Source: Pleurodeles waltl
Lineage: Eukaryota; Chordata; Amphibia; Caudata; Salamandridae
Reading direction: 5' to 3'
DNA: 64,000 nt
NCBI RefSeq assembly: GCF_031143425.1
Contig: NC_090442.1
Span: forward strand, 429,119,776-429,183,775
In this document: piece after piece, positions 31,641 through 43,387 of the stretch
Layout of the letters: every line of letters starts with the position of its first letter
Position numbering within the stretch: position 1 is the stretch's first letter
Position numbers and translations under genes: made by a program
Notes under the pieces: model-generated
What the model was told of the DNA's origin: nothing
Databases searched by the model: none
Seen by the model: the letters and a program-made list of their open reading frames with translations, nothing else

Positions 31641-34600
31641 GTGAGCATACTCAAGCCAAGAAACTGGCCTTCAATGAAAAACCAGCCAGAGGAATGGAGG
31701 CCACCCCAGAAACAAGAAAAAGCAGCACTGCAAAAGGGAAAACACCGACAGCCCAGAAACCACTGAGGAGGACAATGACCATGAAATGCCATAGCCAACA
31801 AGCTGGGCCGAACTCCCAACAGGGACAGGGGAATACAAACAACAAAGAGAAGTCCAAAAAAGTGACCAAATAGCCAAGAGGGAACCAAGCAAAAAACCTA
31901 GAGCCAAGGGCCGCCAGGACCACAAAACAATCCAAGAGGACCCCAACTGGAAGGAATCGCATTGGAGAACGCCACAACAGGGACACTCCAAGGAGCCAAG
32001 AAAACCCCAGTAGGGTGGAGCTGGGACAAAGGAAGAGACACAAATGAAAGGAAAAGCTGAGCAAGGAAGACAGACCCCCACCAGATTGAGCCAAAACTCC
32101 CCCCGGAAGTCCACAGATCAACAGAAAAACAGAAACAAAACCCAGTCGGAAACCAAGGCAACCAAGGCACTAAAGAAAGTAAGAGGACACAATCCCCCCA
32201 AGTGAACTAGCCAAACAAACAGGAGGACAGGGGAGAAATACTAAACCAGGCTCTAAAAGGAACCAACCCACCTGCATAGGAACCCCAAGACCAGAGACAA
32301 GGGGGAACTGCAGGGAGGCCAGTAGTGAGACACACTAGGTGCTCCACCAATGCAACCACACAGAAAGGAATCAGTAAAGACAAACGCCCGACCCCAAGAA
32401 GGGACCGGCAAAACACTGGAACCAGAAACCTGGAAACTGGCATCTAAAAAAAATCAGAAAGCCCACGCAAGCAGAGAGGCCAAAAGCGCAAGACCAAAGA
32501 GACCCCATGGAAGATGCAGTGCAGACACAAATAGCACACAGTGCGAGCCGCAAGATAGGTGAACCCACGACAACAAGGAAAAAGAAACAGCAAATCAAAT
32601 GGCCAAAGGCAGCACCCAGGACCTGCCATCAGACAGACAGCCCTTAGCAGGGGAGTCAGGAATAGGGAACAAGCACCCAAATAAGCTTCTCCCAAAAGAA
32701 TCCTGCAAAGGCAGGGACCCACAGGAATAAGTAAGGCAGCTGAAGGGCACCCCCAAAGCAGAGAACCCAACCGAGCCAGGAAGAGAGCCAAAAAGAGGAG
32801 ACACGACACAACAAGAGCCTAAAACAGGACAACTCCCAGGCCACATCAACATAGAAATGCAGGAGAAAAAAAAAAAACAGACAGGCTGGTGACCCCGCAG
32901 CCCAGGTATATACGAACAGCACACAGAACCATCGTCCGAAAACAGCGCACAGCCAGCCACACGACCCAGGGCCCAAGGAGACCAGCCCAAGATCCAGGAA
33001 TTGCCACAATCTGCACAATGCTTCTCACCTTTGACTGAAGGGTTTGACAGAGCACCCAGTCTTCTGCTGGCTCTGGACTGACCAAGATAAGGGGGACCCT
33101 TTTTAGTAGCTTGACAGAAAAAGCCAAAGCAGACTGTATCCTCAAGAAGGAGTCCCAGAGGGGAAAAAAAACTAAATATGGGAAAAACCTCTCAACAGGA
33201 ACTCCTGAAAAAGAGTGAAAAAACAAGAGTAAAAGAAGGCAAAAAATCTCAATCAGAGCAAAAGGAGCTGGAGAAAACCCAATGAACAGGAGTGAGGATC
33301 ACCACCAAGAGGAAGTGTTTGCAATGTAAAGAAGATCAGGACTGAATGACTTATATACTGGAAGACAAGAAGTGACAACACAGGAAAAGAAAGTGATACC
33401 ATCTTGGATTGAGAAAGGCCCATAGAAAAGAATAGGAAAAAGGTAACAATATAAAAGAAAAAGGCATGCTGGGAAAAAGGAACATAAAGAAGTCAACATG
33501 GAAACCAGGAGAAAGAAAAAGCGAAGTGCACAGAAACAAGAAGAAAAGAAGGGAAAAGAAAAGAAGATGAGTCCTCTACCAACAAGCAGGAAGAAAAGTC
33601 AGGGAAACAGGTAAGGACGATGCGACCGGGAGCACGAAATGCACTTCCTGAAACACGCCGTTAATGTGGTGCAAAAACACGGAGGACAGCTACCGATAAT
33701 CGGAGCCGCAGTCCGACCGTGGCTGAAAAAAGAGACGCCGCAGTTAAGCACAGGAATGGGCCAGCAACATCCAGAGAACCAATGCAAGGGAGAAACCAAA
33801 CAGTGCCCACAGACAGAAGCCACCCTCAAACCAAAGAGGGACCACAGACACAACCTTCACACCACACAAGGGAAAAAAACACAGAGAATGAACAGAGGCA
33901 TCCAGAGGCAAACGCCAGGTCAGCAAACAGGGAGGACCAACACCCACGCAGCCAACCGCCCATTGACTGGACAGCAGGACCCAGCAACAGCTGCACTGGA
34001 GGAACATGGGAGGGAATCCCCCAGAAGGGGAGAAGCCCCAAAGGAAAAAAAGGGAGCAGACCCCAGCCAGCAAATCACCAGGTAACCAACACCCCCAAAA
34101 AAATGAGGCAGAACCAACCACTCCACATCCAAACCCCTAGGCAGCCCGGGGAGCAATGGAGCCAAAGAAGAAAGAGAAAGTAACAAGAGGCCAGGAAACA
34201 AGGTGCTGAAAGAAGCCACAAGGCTGGCAAATGGAACACACAGAGGCAGGAAACATGGAGAACCACCAGGACCTAGTTAGGGAAACAGGAGGAGGACTCC
34301 CAAACCATGTAAAATGCACCAAAAACATGCCCAGAAGGGGAAGGCACAAATGGCAAACCACCAGGACCTACCAAAACCTCCAGCTCAAGCATCCGAAAGG
34401 GGCCAGCAGGGGGAAAAAACGGGAGCCCCCGAAAACCAACGGATCGCACCAAGACACACCTGGACTTGAATAATCCAGCTTCAGTGCCAGGGGCTGGTGC
34501 ACCCCTAAAAAGGAGACAAGGCTGGAAGGGACAAACAACAGAACAGCACCAGGACCAGTCCGAAAAGAAACAAGTGAGGACTAGAAACCCCCACAGTAGA

Positions 34601-35200
34601 AACAGGAATCAAGCCTAGGACCCCAACAAACCATGGCAGGCCAGGGAGGAGCACAGAGAAGCAAGGAAATGACCCCAGACAGCCCCGGACTATAACCCGA
34701 ACCTGTATGGTAAATTGCCGAAACTGCAGCCCCGAAAGCAAATGACACCTCACGCAAGGCACAGCCGAGGCAAACTGATAAGGGCAAAACCGACCGCCTG
34801 CTGATCCGCTACCGAGGATGGAAGAAACCCATGCGACCAAGTGACACAGGGCAGCCAAGCAATGCAGGGCGGGCGTTCCTGAAAAGCACCGGAGGAGAAC
34901 ATGGCAGACTCAGACACATGCAAGAAACAAGACCAAGATCGAACTGCCCCCGGCGGCGTGCAACAGAAGCACACACTGCCTGACTTTCGGAATGACAGAA
35001 GGTCCAAAAGGGAGGGTACTGCTGACAAGCAGGCACACAGCAGTTCCACTCTCAAGCAGGCTAGACCGTAGCCAAGGAGAAGAAATTGAACCCGACATAG
35101 TGGAGCCAAACCCAGGGAGTGGGGGAGCCACACGAGTCCTTTGCAATGCAACCACGCACAGAGCAACAACCAGCAGGACCAGGAAGCCTCACCTCACCTG
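31640..35200. other. T-depleted block of unknown origin
   Basis: Across about 3.5 kb the plus strand has only about 2-9% T (for example 5, 3, 2, 1 and 2 T in the 60-base rows at 32041, 32101, 33901, 34021 and 34141), with A near 45%. It is not a simple repeat. Long minus-strand open frames rich in Leu, Phe, Cys and Ser are forced by this bias, because stop codons need an A that the minus strand lacks. A plus frame at 33639-34085 is likewise unrecognised. It could be the untranslated or gag part of an unknown retroelement. Confidence 0.55.
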
Positions 35201-38200
35201 CATTGGTTAATGGTTTTGGGAGTAAGGTTTTTGCCAAACAAGGAACAGCGCACCAGAATCCAAACTTTGTCAGTGCAAAATACGCTAAATTATCTGAAAA
35301 ACATAATATCCACAACATGTGGCTGACAGCTGTGCCTGCACTGACATTCATGTTCAAGTTATCGGATACGAAATTTACTGTATTATTAAAAATAGTGCAG
35401 ACCTATAATTGCAATATCAGTAAGTAGACTATTCAAGCACCTCTCCAGTTTGTATCACATTTTCATACCTGGATACATGGATGAGGAAAGGTGAAAAAAG
35501 CCAAGAAGGAGGAGACATTAAAGAAAAAGAGTCACAATCTCGATATTAGACGTCAAGTCAATCTATGGTGATTAGCAAATGAAAATGTTTAAGCAACTTG
35601 TTTTAAAAAAAATTATTTACACATTCAAAATGATACCCCTTTACCATGAATGGAGAGACACAGCTATTGATATGTGTCTTGTCCTTAAGCTCCCAGGAGA
35701 AATATGCTGAATAATTCTTTGTGAATGCCTAGTTTGTGTGAGCATGCCATTTTTGAAACATTCAAATTTAAGATAAATCACTGGCTATTACCTCTATACC
35801 GCTCTTCGTGATGCCAGTCTCACATCTGAGGTGGGTTCCTGAGAAGAATTAAGTCACCCCTTTCCATCCAGTGTAACACAGCCTGGACACCTGAGAAGGA
35901 ATGCTTCTGAAGAGACGGGAATGTGAGCACTCCAAGACTCACCCCATTGACACACACCCCTTTGATGTGCATGGGTGTTTATTATAAGGTGTAAGTGGGA
36001 TGTCCATGTCCGTGACGTTGTGGATTTATAACTATTAAACTTTTTAGCAGATTATGATGAGCTTGGATATCCCATGTCTGAATCCTCATCCACCTCGGAG
36101 CAATGCAATATGGATTCTGCTTTTTTCTATAATGAAAAGATGCTCAGGAAAATCATTTTTCTTCATGACCCTAATTCTATGATGATGTTTTTTTGTGGAT
36201 TTGCCAGGAACCATTAAGATCTCCAAAGAACCCTTAAGACTTTTGGAGGAGGGGAACCTTATTTTCAGGATTACTGTAACAATGTTTCTCTTTTTAGGCC
36301 TTTTCCTAGGATATGGTCAAGCCATAGGATATGACTTAGGGCCTTCATTCTCTGGGTGTATTATTTAAACCTGTGGGGTATGCGTATCTAAATCTCCTGG
36401 CCATGGAGGTTGTTTTTTAGTGCCTATTACCTCGGCCCAGTGGCTGGGTATCTTTCAGCATATGAAACGCTGAAAACTATTCCTGACGCCTTTCACTGAT
36501 AACCTAATTTTGCATCGTAACCCAGCCTTAGTAACAAAGGTACCTCCACTATTCCATCACATACGAGGGCAGGTCCTCGTAGCATTTCCCCAGATTTTTA
36601 GTTTTCATTTCTTCAGATATTATTTTTTTCAATTTTAGGATTTCGGGTCATGACCTGCCTGATTTGCATGACTTTTTCCTTTTTGTCAACCTGTGGATCA
36701 TATGTACTTTTGCCTTAGCACGTACTCTGGCAGACTCGTGGTCACGCCATGCTTTACGAGAGTGGTATGGGATTTTTCTCTGGCAGAAATGTTCAGAGCT
36801 TAGAGCAAGCTGATACACTTTTTTGCAGTTACGTATTGCAGGCACAAAATTCTGTATGGGAGTTCAGAGTTCTATTTCTTTGTGAATTCTGTCCTCTTCA
36901 GCATAGTGAAGGCGATTGTTTTTTACAGCATACTTCTTTTTACATCATGTTTGATCTCCGGTGTTTTAAACAGTTAAGTATCATCAATCTTCTGCCTAGG
37001 TTTGTTTTACCACAACTCACAAGTAAGGAATGGGATGAGGGGTTTGGATGTGATGCTCGGATTACTTACCAGTAATTCCCATTTACTCCTGAAAGTCCTT
37101 CCTGTGACAGGAGGCATATGACATGACAGAAGACTGGGTGAAAGAGAGCAGGATGTTCGGATTCGAAGTCTCTTCAGGAATCTTAAGAGTTACTGTTGTA
37201 TTTACAAAGAAAAGTCATCCATTTGGAAGCACAGACTGATTCCTAGCTGCGCCTGTAAATCTAATATCTTTTGAGAATTCATATACATTCCCAGAAGCAT
37301 GCCTAAATATGTGTGCCCGTCGCAGTTTTTCAGGCATACCACTGGAAATGTCATGGGATATCTTCTGTTTCTCCAACTGTCAGCTATTCACAGGGTATAA
37401 CACCGCATTGGAGATATGCCGCCCAATGTAAACTGAATTATTTTTCTTTTTTTTCTCCATGTGAAACCGTTTTTCTGTACAACGACTCCTCTTCCACTAC
37501 AGCACCATGATGTTTGAAGTGTTCATTCTCCTTCCCAGGTTAGATGCGAAGCCACTCCAGCCTATGCCTGACGAGTTTCCTTTTGTAGAAAGCCGTTAGG
37601 CATGAGGTGAGACATATATACGTCCATTAACCAAGGTTCACATTGCTAAATAGCTATGTGAATTATTCCACTAATAACTCGCATACATTTTCTGCCTTGA
37701 AGGCGGAATCCAACTCAAAGGTAAAAAGTACAAGCATGAATAATAAAGTTAACTTAGCAAGGTTGCACCCAGACACTGTATCAGCACTTGAAAGCTCTGC
37801 CTGCCCTTTCCCCATATGGTCCACCTTAACACTTACTTCAACTCTGGAAAAAAAAAATCGGACCATTTTTTCCATTGTGTCATGCTGTGATGAGGAGGTT
37901 ATGCAGTGCTTCTGATATAGGAGCAGGCAGCCTTGATCTTTTGGCTTGACTTTAACTAAAATAATTTAAGAGGTTTCTTGGAGCATTCCGTAATACAATT
38001 TTGAAGAATCCTTTGCACGTGTGGGATGTAAGTATCAATTACTGAACTCCACAGTGCTAGTCGTCAAATCTCGAATTTACGGAACTCAGGAAACTTGCCT
38101 TTGAAACTATGTCACCTCTAGTCCCGAAAACTCACAGAAAAGGTGTCAGGAGTTGCAAGTTACTTTGGAAGTGATGGATGAACTCATCATACAAATAACT

Positions 38201-38313
38201 TATTAATGCAAGCAACAGCTGTGGTAGCCTCCCTTCCTTAAAAGGCAGTCACATTTGGATTTCAATGGCAGTTTTATGATTTGGTCTCACCATAACTTGT
38301 GTGCCAGCCAGAT
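35201..38313. other. Unassigned DNA
   Basis: Mixed composition, with stops in all frames. Around 37010-37110 a motif with ATTACTTACCAGTAAT and TCCTTCCTGTGACAGGA stands out but I cannot assign it. No gene is supported. Confidence 0.5.
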
Positions 38314-38316
38314 TTA

Positions 38317-38964
38317 GGGCCTCATTTACAAGGCCCGTGGCGTGGCCTTGATGCGCTGCCCTGCGCCACCAAGAAAGAGCAGAAATGCTCCGTACCTACA
38401 AGATACAGTGCATTTGTGTCCTCTCCCCTGCACTGCTGCATAACTTGCCGTCATGCAACACCACAGGCACCCTTGTACCATGGTGCAAGGATGTCTGCAT
38501 TGTGAGGATGATTGTTTTTGTGCAGGAAGGTACACCTTCCTGCACAAAAACAATCTCAAGAGGTGTTTTCCTTGTTCTATGTGAGCTGCAGAGTGCAGCA
38601 CACATAGAAAGAGGAAAAACAGGGAGAAATAAAGATATTTCTCCCCATTGTGTCACTCTTATGCCACCCCTGGGGTGGCGCAGGAAACTGATGCATTCCC
38701 AGACTTGTAAATCTGGGAATGCATCAAATTCCTTCAGGTTCTATCGGTGTTGCGTGAGAACACCCCAAGCAACATACATGGAACGCCCATTTCACACCAT
38801 GTTATGTGTGAAAGGGGTCCATATTTACAAGGCCATGAAAAATCATGCAAGTTGGCTTTGCGTGGACTTGTAAATATGGGCTGCCACACTGCACCACCGG
38901 AGCGTCCAAATAAATGACGTTCCAGTGGCGCAGTGTGCCGCTAGGGCCTCGTAAATGGAACCCC
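38317..38964. mobile_element. Chain-of-hairpins Harbinger-type miniature transposon, third type
   Basis: 648 bp between TTA (38314-38316) and TTA (38965-38967). The left end GGGCCTCATTTACAAGGCCC and the right end (reverse complement GGGGTTCCATTTACGAGGCCC) are imperfect inverted repeats. Internal hairpins include 38509-38554 (GATTGTTTTTGTGCAGGAAG with a perfect partner), 38689-38725, 38787-38820 and 38887-38941. It is more eroded than the other copies. Confidence 0.7.
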
Positions 38965-39017
38965 TTACATTTTAGAACTGTGTAACATTCCAGAGATCTC
39001 ATTGGACTGTAATATTA

Positions 39018-39019
<2 letters not shown>

Positions 39020-39055
<36 letters not shown>
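39020..39055. repeat. (TA)n microsatellite
   Basis: A pure TA run, next to the ACGCGTT-containing segment. Confidence 0.9.
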
Positions 39056-39058
<3 letters not shown>

Positions 39059-39240
39059 CACAAATCCAAAACAGCAGCCTTGACAGCCGAAACGCGTTGT
39101 GTGTTAATAAACACTATTAGCTCTTGATTTCCCGAGCGTGCGTTTACTATGTAAGTTTTGGATTTGTGAATGAAAAGTAACCCGAGTGCTCTGCCGGTTT
39201 TGATGTTCCACCCCTCGAGGGCCGCCTTGAGCCAGTTTGT
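39055..39240 (+). mobile_element. Possible Penelope-like or small transposon end
   Basis: CACAAATCCAAAAC (39059) and GTTTTGGATTTGTG (about 39157) form an inverted pair enclosing CCGAAACGCGTTG and AATAAA. It shares the TA-run plus ACGCGTT plus AATAAA layout with 2405-2592. Confidence 0.3.
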
Positions 39241-39268
39241 GAGCACTTATTGTTGACCAAAAGTCTAA

Positions 39269-39300
39269 GGCCCATATTTATACCTTTTGACGCAAACCTG
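39269..39300 (+). mobile_element. Orphan end of a Harbinger-type miniature element
   Basis: TAA followed by GGCCCATATTTATAC equals the left end of the element at 29437, but nothing of its body follows; the LINE 5' region starts instead. Confidence 0.5.
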
Positions 39301-39309
39301 CCCTCCCAG

Positions 39310-40010
39310 GACCTACTTGACTGTTGTTTTGTCGTGTTGTCTCTGCTGTCTTAGGGAATGTAATGCTGGTATCATTTTTGCAATTGGCCTTGGTTGATTA
39401 TGCCTTGCTTTCCTTTTGTTACTTTTTGTTTTGCATCAGCGGGTCTCCCGAATCTACCACTTCTCTTGCCTGTTGTCTTGCCATGTTGCCTTTGCTGTCT
39501 AAAAGACTGCACTGTCTGTATGTTTTTCCTAATTAGCCTTAACTCTGCTTTGCTTTCCCTTTGTTGCATTTCGTTTGGCATTGCACCATTTAGGAGCAGC
39601 TCCCTTCTACCCACCTGCTCCTTTTCCTGCCTTTCACTTTCACTTTCCTGCCACCTGCCACTCAGTGCCCCTCTCCCTTCCAAGGACCTAATTAATGAAG
39701 GCTTCAGCACGAAGCTAATAAGCACATCCCAGATCTGCTTCCCCTGCAGCAAGTCCCATGACTGCCATGGTCACTCCTCTTCTTTGTTGTCTTCATGTGT
39801 TGCCTCTGCTGTCTTAGAGACTGCATTGCCTGTATATTTTTCCAAATCAGCCTTAGCTTGTCTTACTTTGAGTTCCCTGTGTTGCATTTCATTTTGCATT
39901 GTGCCATTTAGCAACTGATCGCTCCTTCCTGCCCACTCCCTTTCCCACCTTTCGCTTTCCCACTTCCCGCCACCCAGTCCCCCTCTCCCTTCACCCTGGA
40001 CCCCGCTCAG
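39310..40010 (+). promoter_or_regulatory. Tandem 5' units of a LINE (putative promoter monomers)
   Basis: A motif of the type TGTTGTCTT..TGTTGCC.TTGCTGTCT starts at about 39321, 39472 and 39784, each followed by similar blocks (TTGCTTTCC, TTGTTGCATTTCGTTTGGCATTG, CCACCTGCCACTCAGTGCCCC). The last two units are about 315 bp apart and the first is shortened. The stretch is pyrimidine-rich and directly precedes LINE coding sequence, like monomer-type LINE promoters. Confidence 0.5.
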
Positions 40011-40207
40011 CCACCCACAGATACTCCTCTATAGAACTTCAAGTCTTGGGCTCCGTACGCCACAACAACTGCTGCCTCATATCTTCTTGTTCAACGGCGG
40101 AACTGTTCACCTGCCACCACTGTCTTTTCTTCTGCAACTCAGTAACTCCCACCCTCATGGAAACCAGTGCCACTACTGTCTCGTTGACTGCCCCGGAACC
40201 ACTCTGA

Positions 40208-42640
40208 TGCTTTCTGCTTAACGTTCGATCTCTCTGTAAACACACCACCGAAGTGTGGGACACCATCTCCACCCTTGTCCCCTACCTGATCATCATCACA
40301 GAGACCTGGCTCAACTCCTCCTCTACCCCCAACATTATCACCAAAATGCCCAATGGCAGAAGATGACACACCGAGATCACACAAACAAGCACAGAGGGGG
40401 CATCGCCATCATCCACAAGAAAACAATCCGCTGCACCACCACTGCAGATGACACCACACTGATCATGGGACACCCCAACTTTCAACTCCACACCTACAAC
40501 AGAAAAACTATCAGGGGCACTCTCACCTGATTTTCATGGCCAGCAACAGAGTCAAATACAGCCATGCTACAGAACTCACCTGGTCCAACCACTCCATCGT
40601 CCACAGTTGCAGGATCATCATGCACCTCCACCATCCACCCCAATGCCCCCTCCCATAGCTGGAACAAAGTAACACAGATGCAATAGATGGGCATCCTAAA
40701 CACTACCCAGCCCACCTCCGCAACTAACCTGAAACTAGCAGTCCAGAACTTCACCACCTGGAACACCAATGCCACCGAACAAATTGTCCCCATGAAACAA
40801 ACAAAGACCCACAGGTCCACCAGACAAGCCAGCTGGTACACTCCAGAACTCAGGACAATGAAACACTGCTGCAAACAACTGGAGAGAAGATGGGGCACCA
40901 GCCAAGATACCACAAACTGACCCACTGTTAAATCAGGCATCAACAAATACCACCAGTGACTCAGAGAGGTGAAAAAAGACACCATAGCAAACCACATCGA
41001 AGTAAGCACCAACCACACCAAGGAACTTTTCATCATCGTGAGAGAGTTCTCCTGTCCTACCGTCACCGAGAACACGACCCCTCCCTGACAGGAACTCTGC
41101 AACTCTCTTGAGGACCACTTCCACAACAAAATATCCACTATCTACAAGAACGTTGAGCCCCAACCTACTGACTTCCACATTCTCCTCACGCAAATGGGAG
41201 CCTCCCCTGATCAGCCACTCACCGCATGGGAACAGCTCACCACACAGAACACCACAACCATCATGAACTCCATCCACTCGGAAGCACCCAGGGACCCCTT
41301 GCCCCACCACCTTTTCAACCTGACAGTCAAGAATATCAGCCACCAACTCACCACCATTCTCAATGCATCCAACACCAGAGCCACCTTTCCTGATGCATGG
41401 AAACACACAGAAGTCAGAGCTCTCCTCAAGAATCCTGCTGCCGACCACAGCGAACTGCAGAACTGACGCCCCATTTTTCTGCTACCTATCCCCCGCCAAA
41501 GTCCTTTAGAAGTCCATTAACCAGCATCTCACCAAACAACTGGAGAGAAACAACCTTCTCGATGCCTTCCAATCTGGTTTCTGTGACAACCACAGCACTG
41601 AGACCACCCTGATTGCCCCACACCAATGACATCTGCACTCTCCCCGTTAGAGGAGAATTGATGGCCAAGATCCTCCTTGACCTCTCCAAAGCATTCAGCA
41701 CCACACACTCATCAAGAGACTGCACCACATTGGGATCAGGGAGAAACCTTCCGATGGATCACATTGTTTCTCACAGGATGGATCTACCTACCTCCCTTCA
41801 CCTCAGAACCTAAAAACACCTCTAGCCTACATTGTCAGAATCCACAACCTCAAGATTATATCCAGCACACCCTCTCTCCCTCAGCAGACCCCACCACCAT
41901 GAAGACCATCTTCCACAACTGAATGAAGAACATTGCTGAATGGATGAAAATGAAATGTCTGAAGCTCAAAACAGACAAGACCAAAGTGCTGATCTTTGGC
42001 AACACCACTTTTCTCTGGAACAACTCCTAGTAGCCCGCAAAACTGGATGCACTCCCAGTCTGACAGATCACGCCCGCAATCTCTACATCATCCTGGACAG
42101 CAAGTTCACCATGAAGAGACAGATCAATGCAGTCTCCTCCTCTTCCACACTCTCTGCATGCTCTGAAGAATCTTCAAATGCTCTCCATCAGCATGAGGAA
42201 AAGCATTGCACAAGCCCTAATCACCAGCCGGCTCGACTACAGCAACATACTATACACAGGAACCACCACCAAACTCATGAGGATACTACAGAGGATACAG
42301 AACTCAGAGGCCAGACTCATCCTCGACCTGCCCAAACTGACCCACATCACCTCACACCTTCTGAGCCTCCACTAGCCATTCCGGAAAGATGTAAATTCAA
42401 GACTTTGACACACTCATACAAAGCCCTCCATGACCTAGGACCAGCATACATCAACCCCCGCCTGAACTTCCACCAACCATCCAGAGACCTTTGCTCTGAC
42501 GCACTGTGCATCTGCCAAAGCCAGAGCAGAAGCTTGCCACCAAGTCCTGGAACAGCCTTCCCCTCAACCTACGGACATCAACTTCTCTGACAGAATTCAG
42601 GAAGAGACTCAAGACCTGGCTTTTTGACTGAGCCCTGCAA
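40208..42640 (+). pseudogene. CR1/L2-type LINE ORF2 remnant (endonuclease and reverse transcriptase)
   Basis: The endonuclease start reads CFLLNVRSLCKH and IIITETWLNSS (40208-40320), then GGIAIIHKK (about 40397). A linker with SWYTPELRTMK (about 40830) precedes reverse transcriptase pieces such as LLDLSKAFSTTHS (about 41670) and the C-terminal SRLDYSNILYTG (about 42225) and ARLILDLPKL. This order is that of CR1-superfamily (L2/Rex1-like) LINEs, which nick DNA and copy their RNA in place. The coding sequence switches frame repeatedly and holds stops, so it is dead. Confidence 0.65.
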
Positions 42641-42712
42641 CCTAGTGCCTGGATACCCTCATTGTGAATTAGTAGAGTTATACAAATTCAATTCGATTGT
42701 TGTTTGATTGAT
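42641..42712 (+). mobile_element. 3' end of the plus-strand LINE
   Basis: GTGCCTGGATACCCTC is shared with the 3' end of the minus-strand LINE at 46155, followed by an AT-rich tail ending in TTGATTGA-like units. Confidence 0.45.
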
Positions 42713-43387
42713 ACTTCAGATTGTATTCACACCGGCTTTTCCAGTTGCAAATTGAAAGTGGAAAATAGCTCTGGACGTGGAAAAACATGAGGTTAACAGG
42801 GTGGTAATAGCACATGGGATTCCCAATTCCAGGCCTAATATTTGTAATGGTCGGTAAATGGAACTGCCACTCCATAATGGCAAAAGTAGGCACACTTTTA
42901 ATATACCCCATTTTGCTGGCCAACTTCTAATGATGCCCTGAATACAGAAAAACATGTGGAAACATGTTATTACACTTTGCACTCTATCATGTATACTGCT
43001 ATGAAGGTATTACTAAAAATGGCTTCACTTTTTTTAAATAGGAGGCTTATTATGGAGCTACTTAGGAAGCTATTTATTCGTAATGGGCACTTGTCCTAGT
43101 GTAATACAGAGAAAGAAAGCACATCTTCTTTCTTTATCTTTGTTATTGACTCTTTATTTCAAAACATATCCCTCTCACAGTCTTGTTTGATCAATAATTC
43201 CTCAGGCCCATATAAGTGATGAAATAGTCACAAATTCTTACCAAACAACACCCAGAAAGAGCAGGGGGTGTCTGTCATTCTTGCAGGAGGTGCAATGCCT
43301 CCAGGTCGCATGCATGTGACAGTCCACTGCACAACAAATGAATCAGACTTTTACTATCCAACTGGAGGTTGCACTGCTTTTATTGAG
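42713..43387. other. Unassigned DNA
   Basis: No open frame, element end or RNA gene recognised. Confidence 0.55.

Noticed and set aside
31372..35357. Many long minus-strand open frames (up to ~156 codons)
   Set aside because: They follow from near absence of T on the plus strand, which removes stop codons on the minus strand; no motif or start context supports them.
36050..36340. Serine/glutamate-rich coding-like text suggesting a DIRS-type gag
   Set aside because: Only a few words fit, frames break repeatedly and no tyrosine recombinase or RT motif is nearby.
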